In this document: piece by piece, positions 16,648-23,877 of the stretch
How positions within the stretch are numbered: position 1 is the stretch's first letter
Layout: each line of letters begins with the position of its first letter
NCBI GenBank assembly: GCA_050115555.1
Contig: JASFQI010000004.1
Coordinates: 1-40,136, forward strand
Direction: 5' to 3'
DNA length: 40,136 nucleotides
Source: JASFQI01 sp050115555
GTDB lineage: Bacteria; Desulfobacterota; DSM-4660; Desulfatiglandales; HGW-15
Notes under the pieces: model-generated
Seen by the model: the letters and a program-made list of their open reading frames with translations, nothing else
The model's database searches: none
What the model was told of the DNA's origin: nothing
Program-made: the position numbers and the translations under genes

Positions 16648-17950
16648 GCGGGCTAAAAAAGCAGGCCTTTTTCTTGTGATTCTGCTGACGGTTCTGTGGG
16701 CCGCTACGGCAGGGGCGGTGACCGAAAACCAGGCCTCGAGAAAGGTGCTGATCCTCGAACTGGAGGGCCCGATTAACCCTGGAAGCGCCATGTACGTGGA
16801 ACGGGGCATTCTGGAGGCAGAGTATCGGGACGCCGCCCTCGTGATCCTGAGGGTGGACACTCCGGGGGGGCTGGCTTCCTCCATGCGGACCATGGTCAAG
16901 GCGATTCTCAATTCCTCCGTGCCCGTGGTCGTGTATGTGGGACCCAAAGGGGCCGGTGCGGCGTCGGCCGGGGTGATGGTGACCGTCGCCGGGCACATAG
17001 CGGCCATGGCGCCCGGAACGAATATCGGAGCGGCCCATCCGGTCACGGCCGGCGGCAAGGATATACAGGAGGAGATGTCCAAGAAGGTGGTCAATGACAT
17101 GGCCTCCTACGGCCGCGGGATCGCCGAGGAAAAGGGAAGGAACGGGGATTGGGTGGAGAAGGCGATTCGGGAGAGCGTGTCTGTGACCGCCGAGGAAGCC
17201 CTGGAAAAGGGAGTGATTGACCTGATCGCCGAAGACATGACCTCTCTGCTTCAGGAACTCGAAGGACGGGAAGTCACGGTGCGGGGACAGAGCGTGGTCC
17301 TTTCCGTGGCGGACCTCGAGATGGTCCGGTACCAGCCGGGATTTCGGGACAAGGTCCTCCGGACGATCAGCGACCCCAACATCGCTTACATCCTCATGAT
17401 GATCGGTCTGGCCGGGTTGTACTTCGAGCTCAGCCACCCGGGGGCGATTCTGCCCGGGGTCATCGGCGCGATCAGCCTGATCCTCGCGTTTTTCTCGTTT
17501 CAGACCCTGCCGGTGAACTACGCGGGCCTTCTTCTCATCGTGCTGGCGATTATCCTGTTCATCGCGGAGATCAAGGTCACGAGCTACGGGTTGCTCTCCG
17601 TGGGAGGATTGATTTCCCTGACCCTGGGGTCTATCATGCTTTTCGAGGATGTGGGAGTATCGCTTCGTCTGATGCTGCCGATGATCGTGCTGGTGGGGGG
17701 ATTCTTCGTGCTGGTGGCGGGCCTGGCCTATCGTGCTTACCGGACCCGACCGAGAGGGGGATCCGAGGGCATCGTGGGGGAGGTCGGGACCGTGACAGAG
17801 AAAATCGATCCGGAGGGAATGGTCTTTGTGCACGGAGAGCACTGGCGTGCCCGGGCAAACGAGGCCATCGAACCGGACGAGGAGGTGGAGGTGGTCGGCA
17901 TCCGCGGTCTCGTGCTGAAGGTGAGAAGGAGCAGCCCCCGCGGATTCTGA
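16640..17950 (+). CDS. NfeD/ClpP-class membrane serine protease
   Basis: A 436-residue protein of the long NfeD1b type. A signal peptide (about 1-26) precedes a ClpP-like domain with catalytic Ser109 in GAGAASAG and a Lys at 148/149, matching the Ser-Lys dyad spacing of archaeal STOPP proteases. Four or more membrane helices (about 245-370) follow, and a C-terminal OB-fold NfeD domain (GEVGTVTEK to GLVLKVRRS). Family enzymes cleave the C-terminus of their partner stomatin, here the slipin 75 nt downstream. The start is GTG with GGAAGGAG at 8 nt, overlapping the glycosylase by 8 nt. Confidence 0.94.
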   Translation: MTERAKKAGLFLVILLTVLWAATAGAVTENQASRKVLILELEGPINPGSAMYVERGILEAEYRDAALVILRVDTPGGLASSMRTMVKAILNSSVPVVVYVGPKGAGAASAGVMVTVAGHIAAMAPGTNIGAAHPVTAGGKDIQEEMSKKVVNDMASYGRGIAEEKGRNGDWVEKAIRESVSVTAEEALEKGVIDLIAEDMTSLLQELEGREVTVRGQSVVLSVADLEMVRYQPGFRDKVLRTISDPNIAYILMMIGLAGLYFELSHPGAILPGVIGAISLILAFFSFQTLPVNYAGLLLIVLAIILFIAEIKVTSYGLLSVGGLISLTLGSIMLFEDVGVSLRLMLPMIVLVGGFFVLVAGLAYRAYRTRPRGGSEGIVGEVGTVTEKIDPEGMVFVHGEHWRARANEAIEPDEEVEVVGIRGLVLKVRRSSPRGF

Positions 17951-18025
17951 CAGGGAGAGGTTGCATCGGGCAGCGCACCCTGGTATGAAACTCCGGCGAA
18001 CGCAACCGGAAAGGAGGGACAGGCC

Positions 18026-18775
18026 ATGTTTTACATTGTGGCACTCGTGCTGATTGTCATGTTTCTGGCGGCGGCACTCCGCATCCTCAAGGAGTACGAG
18101 CGGGGCGTCATCTTTCGGCTCGGCCGGGTGATCAAAACGAAGGGCCCGGGCCTGATCATTCTGATTCCGGTGATCGATAAGATGGTCAAGGTCAGCCTTC
18201 GACTCGTGGCCATGGACGTCCCGCCTCAGGACGTAATCACGCGGGACAACGTGTCCGTGAAGGTCAATGCGGTGATCTACTTCCGCGTCATGGACCCCAC
18301 CAACGCCACCGTGGAGGTGGAGAACTTCCTGTTTGCCACTTCCCAGCTGGCCCAGACCACCCTGCGGAGCGTCTGCGGTCAGGTGGAGCTGGATGAACTC
18401 TTGGCCGAGCGGGAAAAGATCAACACCCAGCTCCAGGAGATTCTGGACAAGCAGACCGACCCATGGGGCATCAAGGTGAGCACCGTGGAGGTGAAGCACA
18501 TCGATCTGCCGGATGAGATGCAGCGTTCCATGGCCCGCCAGGCCGAAGCCGAACGGGAGCGGCGGGCCAAGGTGATCGCTGCGGAGGGCGAGTACCAGGC
18601 CGCCAACCGGCTGGCGGATGCCGCGGAGATCATTCGCAGGCACCCGGAGGCGTTGCAGCTACGGTACCTTCAGACCCTGCGGGAGATCTCTTCGGAGAGC
18701 AACTCCACCACGCTGTTTCCCATCCCCATCGACCTGGTTTCGCCGTTTATTCGAAAGGCGTCCAAGGAGGAATAG
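18026..18775 (+). CDS. Slipin (SPFH/Band 7 stomatin-like protein)
   Basis: A 249-residue protein with an N-terminal hydrophobic anchor (residues 2-20) and a full Band 7 domain beginning EYERGVIFRLGRV. It continues through PPQDVITRDNVSVKV to the Glu/Ala-rich helix RQAEAERERRAKVIAAEGE, then a short C-terminus (SNSTTLFPIPIDL). Slipins form membrane-bound rings or scaffolds, and the C-terminal hydrophobic strand is the usual NfeD protease target. AAGGAGGGAC sits upstream of the ATG. The NfeD-slipin pair is a conserved operon type. Confidence 0.94.
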   Translation: MFYIVALVLIVMFLAAALRILKEYERGVIFRLGRVIKTKGPGLIILIPVIDKMVKVSLRLVAMDVPPQDVITRDNVSVKVNAVIYFRVMDPTNATVEVENFLFATSQLAQTTLRSVCGQVELDELLAEREKINTQLQEILDKQTDPWGIKVSTVEVKHIDLPDEMQRSMARQAEAERERRAKVIAAEGEYQAANRLADAAEIIRRHPEALQLRYLQTLREISSESNSTTLFPIPIDLVSPFIRKASKEE

Positions 18776-18837
18776 GGGACGCGGCGGTCCCCTGACGACT
18801 AAGTTTTGAATTGAAAAAGGAAGCAGGAGATAAGCAC

Positions 18838-19242
18838 ATGGAAGAGGAAGAAAAAGTACAGCAAGAAACCAAAGAGGAAAAGCCGGACCAGGCGAAGCAG
18901 AAGATGGAAGAGATCGGCAAACCCCTCGAGAAAATGACAGCGGTCGAGCTTCGAGAGGTCGCCGTGCTGATCGAGGGGATCACCGGCGCCCACGCCATGA
19001 AGAAGGAAGAACTCCTCGGGGCGATCAAAGAGGCCTGGGGCATTGAAGAGGAAGAACCGGCCAAAGCCAAGACCAAGGAGAGCAAGGCCGGTACGTCGGT
19101 CAAGGATCTGAAGGCGAAGATTGCCCTTTTCAAGGAGGAGAAGGCAGCCGCCCGTGAGGCGAACGACCGCAAGAAGGTCGACGTCCTGAGGCGACGGATC
19201 AACCGGCTCAAGAAGCAGACGAGAAAGGCGGCGCAGGCCTGA
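18838..19242 (+). CDS. Rho_N-like domain small charged protein
   Basis: A 134-residue, highly charged protein. After an acidic N-terminus (MEEEEKVQQETKEEK), residues about 36-72 (MTAVELREVAVLIEGITG, then MKKEELLGAIKEAWGI) match the Rho termination-factor N-terminal helical domain, a SAP-like nucleic-acid-binding fold. The last 35 residues are strongly basic (RKKVDVLRRRINRLKKQTRKAA). No Rho ATPase domain is present. It is known to me as a recurrent deltaproteobacterial small protein of unknown role; nucleic-acid binding is inferred. ATG 18838 has AGGAG at 9 nt; the TTG at 18811 lacks one. Confidence 0.8.
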   Translation: MEEEEKVQQETKEEKPDQAKQKMEEIGKPLEKMTAVELREVAVLIEGITGAHAMKKEELLGAIKEAWGIEEEEPAKAKTKESKAGTSVKDLKAKIALFKEEKAAAREANDRKKVDVLRRRINRLKKQTRKAAQA

Positions 19243-19244
19243 AT

Positions 19245-19392
19245 TCGTTTCCATCCAGAAATGGCTCTTTTCCGCAATCTCATCGTCAATTTACAGGATT
19301 CCTTGTGCGACGTACTGAAGTGAAGTACGTCTCCGCGTAATCCCTTGATTTCCTTGATCTTGCGAAAAATCCCTCATTTCTGAATTGGAAAC
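19245..19392. mobile_element. MITE-like 148-bp element with terminal inverted repeats
   Basis: Arms 19247-19277 and 19360-19392 are imperfect reverse complements: GTTTCCA, CAGAAATG, TTTT and GCAA line up in order in both. In the centre is a perfect 8-bp palindrome, GACGTACT (19309-19316) with AGTACGTC (19324-19331). There is no coding capacity. A 33-nt partial copy lies at 1174. It could be a non-autonomous transposon or a REP/BIME-like structured repeat; no target-site duplication is clear. Confidence 0.6.
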
Positions 19393-19398
19393 TTGAAA

Positions 19399-19426
19399 GT
19401 GCCCAAATAAATTTCTGAGTGGGCAC
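19399..19426. repeat. Inverted repeat GTGCCCA/TGGGCAC
   Basis: A perfect 7-bp stem with a 14-nt AT-rich loop, between the MITE-like element and the terminator. It could be an operator or a structural remnant. Confidence 0.4.
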
Positions 19427-19461
19427 GAATGAAATAGCGGCCTGGCAGGATTTCACCGTAC

Positions 19462-19507
19462 AGGCCCTCAGGGAGGCGGAATTCCCGTTTCCCGGGCCTC
19501 TTTTTTT
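19462..19507 (+). terminator. Intrinsic terminator before ispD
   Basis: AGGCCC (19462-19467) pairs with GGGCCT (19494-19499), with an inner GGGA/TCCC stem, followed by CTTTTTTTG. It probably ends the lipoprotein-to-Rho_N transcription unit. Confidence 0.6.
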
Positions 19508-19551
19508 GCCGTGGCGTTCGCGCCGGGACAGGTCCTGTAAACGAGAGATCC

Positions 19552-20322
19552 ATGGGGGAGCAACGAAAACGCCCTCGGCAGAGCCCGTTCAGGGTGGCTG
19601 CCGTGATTCCCGCGGCCGGCGCCGGCATCCGCATGCGCGGCGATCGCCCCAAGCAGTTTCTGGAACTCGACGGAAAGCCCCTCCTGGTCCATACGCTGAC
19701 CGTGTTCGAGCAATCAAAAGCCGTGGGATTCGTGGTGCTCGTAGTGCCGGAAGAAACTGTGGATTTTTGTAAAACGGAGATCGTGGCCCGTTTCGCGCTT
19801 TCCAAGGTGCGCCGGGTCGTGCCCGGCGGGGCAAGGCGGCAGGATTCCGTGCGCCTGGGCGTGGAAGCCTGTGCAAAGGATTGCGATATCCTGATCGTCC
19901 ATGACGGGGTGCGCCCTCTGATCGAAAGCCCATTGATCGAACGGGCCGTGGACGGGGCCTGGGAGCACGGCGCGGTGATTGCCGCACTTCCGGCCACGGA
20001 GACGATCAAGGAAGTGGACGCGGACGGGTTGGTCCGGCACACGCCGGATCGCGGCCGCCTGTGGCGGGTTCAGACGCCCCAGGCATTTCGAACGAAGGAC
20101 CTCCTGGAAGCGCACCGAAAGGCCTTTCAGGAAGGGTGGGAGGAGATGTCCGACGACGCGTTGCTCCTGGAGCGCACCGGCGTTCCGGTCCGGGTGATTC
20201 GGGGAGAGGAGGAAAACATCAAGGTGACCACGCCGCATGACCTGGAGATCGCCCGGTTGTTGCTGAAGCGAAGGAGCGCAGCGGCATCCCGGGGAACCCC
20301 GGAAAGCGAAGATAGGACATGA
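19552..20322 (+). CDS. ispD: 2-C-methyl-D-erythritol 4-phosphate cytidylyltransferase
   Basis: A 256-residue enzyme of the non-mevalonate isoprenoid pathway, transferring CMP to MEP. The nucleotide-binding N-terminus VIPAAGAGIRMRGDRPKQFLEL (residues 18-39) has the family Arg and Lys. VHDGVRPLI (around 122-130) and the C-terminal EENIKVTTPHDLEIA are diagnostic. About 15 residues of basic sequence precede the fold, so a later start is possible, but no better ribosome site is seen. ispF, a frequent partner, is not adjacent. The stop overlaps the hemC start as ATGA, so heme and isoprenoid genes are translationally coupled here. Confidence 0.95.
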   Translation: MGEQRKRPRQSPFRVAAVIPAAGAGIRMRGDRPKQFLELDGKPLLVHTLTVFEQSKAVGFVVLVVPEETVDFCKTEIVARFALSKVRRVVPGGARRQDSVRLGVEACAKDCDILIVHDGVRPLIESPLIERAVDGAWEHGAVIAALPATETIKEVDADGLVRHTPDRGRLWRVQTPQAFRTKDLLEAHRKAFQEGWEEMSDDALLLERTGVPVRVIRGEEENIKVTTPHDLEIARLLLKRRSAAASRGTPESEDRT

Positions 20323-21257
20323 TCTTTCGAATCGGCACGCGGGGAAGTCGACTGGCCCTGGCCCAGAGCGAATGGGTCCGGCGAGGCGTGGAGACACGAT
20401 TTCCGGACGTGCACGTCGAGCTCGTGCGCATCAAGACCCGGGGGGACAAGATCCTGGACACCCCGCTCAGCAAGGTGGGAGGAAAGGGACTCTTTGTCAA
20501 GGAGATCGAGGAGGCCCTGCTGCGAAACGAAGTGGACGTGGCGGTCCACAGCATGAAGGATGTGCCTGCGGAGCTGCCCGAAGGGTTGGATCTCCTGGTG
20601 TTCCCGGAGAGGGAAGACCCGAGGGACGCTTTGATCTCGGCACAGGGTGAACCCTTCGAGGCGCTACCCTCGGGGGCTCGCATCGGGACGAGCAGCCTGA
20701 GGCGGGCCGCCCAGGTCCTGCAAAAACGCCCGGATCTGCGAATCGTGTCCCTCCGCGGGAACGTGGACACCCGTCTCGGCAGGCTGGAATCCGGGGACCT
20801 GGACGCCGTGGTGCTGGCAGCCGCAGGTCTTCGTCGCCTGGGTCTCGCCCATCGGGTCACCCAGTTCCTCGAGCCTTCCGTGCTCCTTCCGGCCATCGGT
20901 CAGGGGGCGTTGGGCCTGGAAATGAGGATCGGGGACGAGCGGGCCCTGGAGGTGTTCGGCTTTCTCAATCACGAGCCCACCGAGATCCAGGTCCGAGCGG
21001 AACGCGCACTCCTCCGAAAGCTGGAAGGAGGGTGCCAGGTGCCCATTGCGGGGCACGCGGTGGTGCAGGACCAAAGACTCATCCTCGACGGGCTGGTGGC
21101 GGAGCTGGACGGGAGCGAGGTGATCGCCCACCGGGCCGAAGGCGATGCAGACCGGCCGGAGGAAATCGGAATGGCACTGGCGCAAAAGCTTCTGAGTTCG
21201 GGTGCCGGGGCCATCCTGGGGAGGATCTACGGCTCACAGGTTGAAAGGCCCATGTAA
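20319..21257 (+). CDS. hemC: Porphobilinogen deaminase (hydroxymethylbilane synthase)
   Basis: A 312-residue tetrapyrrole enzyme that polymerises four porphobilinogens. RIGTRGSRLALAQ opens the protein. KTRGDK, HSMKDVP, IGTSSLRRAAQ and RGNVDTRL carry the conserved substrate-binding Arg/Lys residues. The dipyrromethane cofactor attaches to Cys239 in LEGGCQVPIAGHA. It starts within the ispD stop (ATGA overlap). The next gene supplies the following two activities, uroporphyrinogen-III synthase and methylation. hemA and hemB are not in the window. Confidence 0.97.
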   Translation: MIFRIGTRGSRLALAQSEWVRRGVETRFPDVHVELVRIKTRGDKILDTPLSKVGGKGLFVKEIEEALLRNEVDVAVHSMKDVPAELPEGLDLLVFPEREDPRDALISAQGEPFEALPSGARIGTSSLRRAAQVLQKRPDLRIVSLRGNVDTRLGRLESGDLDAVVLAAAGLRRLGLAHRVTQFLEPSVLLPAIGQGALGLEMRIGDERALEVFGFLNHEPTEIQVRAERALLRKLEGGCQVPIAGHAVVQDQRLILDGLVAELDGSEVIAHRAEGDADRPEEIGMALAQKLLSSGAGAILGRIYGSQVERPM

Positions 21258-21330
21258 CGTGTTCATTAAGCCATGTTTTTCGGGAAGTTGAAGCGTCGAA
21301 TGCAGAAAAGGGACAGGCAAAATCCTTTTC

Positions 21331-21411
21331 CTCTCGCCAAGACGCGAAGGCGCCAAGAAACCAAGGGGAATTCCTGAGGATTTCCTTTGTGGCTCTGCGG
21401 CTTTGCGAGAG
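21331..21411. repeat. Inverted pair of 8-nt-period CGCCAAGA repeats
   Basis: The left arm (21331-21366) is CTCTCGCCAAGA, CGCGAAGG, CGCCAAGA and a tail. The right arm (21384-21411) is its approximate reverse complement (CTCTCGC-AAAG-CCGCAGAG-CCACAAAGG read on the minus strand). The spacer is 17 nt, so RNA of the gap would fold into a long hairpin shortly before the cobA-hemD ribosome site. Confidence 0.7.
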
Positions 21412-21443
21412 ATGAAATGTTTACGTCGCACGAGAAAGGACCT

Positions 21444-23000
21444 ATGACGAACAGCCAGCCCGGCAGAGTCTACCTCGTGGGGGCCGGACCCGGCGATCCG
21501 GGCCTCCTGACCCTGAAGGCACGGGACTGCCTTGCCGAGGCGGATGTGGTGGTCTACGACTACCTGGCCAACCCCGTGTTTCTGGATTTCGCCCGGGAGG
21601 AGGCGGAGCGCCTGTACGTAGGGAAAAAGGGAGGCTGCCACACCCGCACACAGGATGAAATCAACCGCCTTCTCGTGGACCTGGCCCTGGAAGGCCGCAC
21701 GGTGACCCGGCTCAAGGGCGGCGACCCTTTCGTGTTCGGCAGGGGAGGCGAAGAGGCCGAGGCCCTGGCCGCGGCCGGGATTCCCTTCGAGGTGGTGCCG
21801 GGGGTGACCTCTGCCGTGGCGGTTCCGGCCTATGCGGGAATCCCTCTGACCCACCGGGATCTGACTGCGACCGTGGCCTTTGTCACGGGTCACGAGGACC
21901 CCACCAAGGAGACCTCGAGCATCCACTGGGACCGGTTGGCCACGGGCGTGGGCACGCTGGTCTTCCTCATGGGTGTCGGAAATCTGCCCCTCATTGCGGA
22001 GCAGCTTATGACCCACGGCCGTTCCGGGCTTACGCCCACGGCCGTCATCCGGCGGGGCACGACGGCCGAGCAAAGGACCGTGACCGGACCGCTCAAGGAC
22101 ATCGCCCGGATTGTGAAGGATGCAGGCTTGAAGCCCCCCGCCGTCATTGTGGTGGGAGAGGTGGTTTCCCTGCGGGACACCTTGAGCTGGTTTGAGAACC
22201 GCCCCCTTTTCGGACTTCGTGTCGTGGTCACGAGGGCCCGGGAGCAGGCAAGCCCGTTCATGGCCCGCCTGGCCGAGCTCGGCGCCGAGTGCATCCAGTT
22301 CCCCACGATCCAGGTGATCCCTCCTGAAACCTGGGAGTCCCTGGATGCAGCGATTCGGGGGCTGAAGGCGTACGCATGGCTCCTTTTTACAAGCGTGAAC
22401 GGGGTCCGCTATTTCTTTGAGCGTCTGGCGGCCCAGGAAAAGGACGCAAGGTTCCTCGGCGGTATTCGAATCGGGGCGATCGGCCCGGCCACGGCTGAGG
22501 CCCTGGAGCGCCGGGGGATACGGCCGGACCTGGTGCCGTCCGAATACCGGGCCGAGGCCGTGGTGGACGCGCTCGGAAAGGAGAGCATGACCGGACTCCG
22601 CGTGTTGCTCCCCAGAGCGGAGAAGGCCCGGGAGGTCTTGCCCCGGGAGCTCGAAAAAATGGGGGCCTCGGTGGATGTGGTCCCGGCTTACCGGACCGTG
22701 AAACCGGACCGGGATGTGAGCCGGGTGCGAGGCCTTCTGGAGCAGGGGGTGATCGATGTGATCACGTTCACGAGCTCCTCCACCGTGACGAACTTCGTTG
22801 AGATGTTCGCAGGAGAGGAGGGGGCGCTTCGCGAGTGGATGAGGCACACCCGGGTGGCCTGCATCGGGCCGATCACCGCCAGAACGGCGGAGCAGCAAGG
22901 GTTTTCCGTGGATGTGATGCCTGCTGCCTACACGATTGAGGCCCTGACCGAGGCCGTGATTCAGCATACTGCTGGAGCTTCTGCAGGAAAGGCTCCTTGA
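21444..23000 (+). CDS. cobA-hemD: CobA-HemD fusion: uroporphyrinogen-III methyltransferase / synthase
   Basis: A 518-residue fusion. The N-terminal SUMT domain (about 1-245) has VYLVGAGPGDPGLLTLKA, VVYDYLAN, TRLKGGDPFVFGRGGEEAE and VVPGVTSA, the SAM- and substrate-binding loops of CobA/SirA; it makes precorrin-2 for siroheme or cobalamin. The C-terminal HemD domain (about 258-510) has VVVTRAREQA, LFTSVNGVRYF, GAIGPATAEAL, LLPRAEKARE and TFTSSSTV. It cyclises hydroxymethylbilane from HemC. This fusion is common in strict anaerobes, which need siroheme. ATG 21444 is preferred (AAAGGA upstream). The frame extends 19 codons into the repeat region, which is unlikely to be translated. Confidence 0.96.
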   Translation: MTNSQPGRVYLVGAGPGDPGLLTLKARDCLAEADVVVYDYLANPVFLDFAREEAERLYVGKKGGCHTRTQDEINRLLVDLALEGRTVTRLKGGDPFVFGRGGEEAEALAAAGIPFEVVPGVTSAVAVPAYAGIPLTHRDLTATVAFVTGHEDPTKETSSIHWDRLATGVGTLVFLMGVGNLPLIAEQLMTHGRSGLTPTAVIRRGTTAEQRTVTGPLKDIARIVKDAGLKPPAVIVVGEVVSLRDTLSWFENRPLFGLRVVVTRAREQASPFMARLAELGAECIQFPTIQVIPPETWESLDAAIRGLKAYAWLLFTSVNGVRYFFERLAAQEKDARFLGGIRIGAIGPATAEALERRGIRPDLVPSEYRAEAVVDALGKESMTGLRVLLPRAEKAREVLPRELEKMGASVDVVPAYRTVKPDRDVSRVRGLLEQGVIDVITFTSSSTVTNFVEMFAGEEGALREWMRHTRVACIGPITARTAEQQGFSVDVMPAAYTIEALTEAVIQHTAGASAGKAP

Positions 23001-23075
23001 TTCGAGGTCGGGCGGCCAAGACCAGGCCGAGCCGTCTTCAGGGTGCTCAAGAGCCAAAGAGAGGAGGAAGGAAAC

Positions 23076-23846
23076 ATGGCCGATGTGATTGACTACACGA
23101 TTCACGGGGACGACATGCAGCTCGTCGAGGTGGAGCTCGATCCGGGAGAAGGCGTTCGCGCGGAAGCCGGCGCTATGATGTACATGGAAGACGGCATCGA
23201 GATGCAGACCTCCACCGGCGGAGGCCTCTTCAAGGGGTTCAAGCGCATGGTCACCGGGGAGAGCTTTTTCATCACCACTTTCCTGTACAACGGCCGGGAC
23301 AAGGGACACGTGGCCTTTGGAGCACCCTATCCGGGCAAGGTCATTCCCCTGGAGCTGGACCGGCTGGGCGGCCGGTTCCTGTGCCAGAAGGACGCCTTCC
23401 TCTGTGCGGCCCAGGGCGTGGAAATCGAGGTCGCCTTTACCAAACGTCTGGGCGCGGGGCTTTTCGGAGGGGAAGGGTTCATTCTCCAGCGCCTGGAAGG
23501 GGACGGGATGGCCTTTGTCCACGCAGGCGGCACGATTATCCAAAAGGAGCTTGGGGCCGGGGAGACCCTTCGCGTGGACACGGGCTGCCTGGTGGCGTTC
23601 GCCCCGAGTGTGGATTACGATATTCAGTTCGTGGGCGGGTTCAAGAACGCGCTTTTCGGCGGGGAGGGCCTATTCCTGGCCGTGCTCAAAGGGCCGGGCC
23701 ACGTCTACCTCCAAAGCCTTCCCTTCTCCCGCCTGGCGGATCGCATTTTTGCCGCCGCCCGTTTCAAGAACAAGGGGGAGCAGAAGGGCGTCGCCGGCAT
23801 CGGGGGAGGGCTGCTGGGAGGGCTCCTCGGCGGGGACAACGACTGA
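23076..23846 (+). CDS. AIM24/TIGR00266 family protein
   Basis: A 256-residue beta-rich protein. The family pattern is visible: an early Gly-rich AEAGAMMYMEDGIEM, GGLFKGFKRMVTGESFF, the G-rich strand repeats (GLFGGEGFILQRLEG and ALFGGEGLFLAVLKGPG form a tandem motif), and the C-terminal hydrophobic Gly-rich tail GGGLLGGLLGG. Family members are of unknown function; the fungal AIM24 is mitochondrial. No signal peptide is seen. A strong GAGGAAGGA site precedes ATG 23076. It is 31 nt before the UDP-glucose dehydrogenase gene, so probably co-transcribed. Confidence 0.88.
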   Translation: MADVIDYTIHGDDMQLVEVELDPGEGVRAEAGAMMYMEDGIEMQTSTGGGLFKGFKRMVTGESFFITTFLYNGRDKGHVAFGAPYPGKVIPLELDRLGGRFLCQKDAFLCAAQGVEIEVAFTKRLGAGLFGGEGFILQRLEGDGMAFVHAGGTIIQKELGAGETLRVDTGCLVAFAPSVDYDIQFVGGFKNALFGGEGLFLAVLKGPGHVYLQSLPFSRLADRIFAAARFKNKGEQKGVAGIGGGLLGGLLGGDND

Positions 23847-23877
23847 CGCATCACAAACCGGACGAAGGAAGGGAACC

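Noticed and set aside
16607..18643. A 678-codon minus-strand open frame over the NfeD and slipin genes
   Set aside because: Shadow frame rich in His, Arg and Gln. The plus strand encodes well-known families.
21234..23543. A 769-codon minus-strand open frame over cobA-hemD and the AIM24 gene
   Set aside because: Shadow of two recognisable plus-strand genes, with no protein-like composition.
23317..23877. Extended in-frame N-terminus for the UDP-glucose dehydrogenase
   Set aside because: The extra 187 codons lie out of frame inside the AIM24 gene. The enzyme's conserved start and ribosome site are at 23878.
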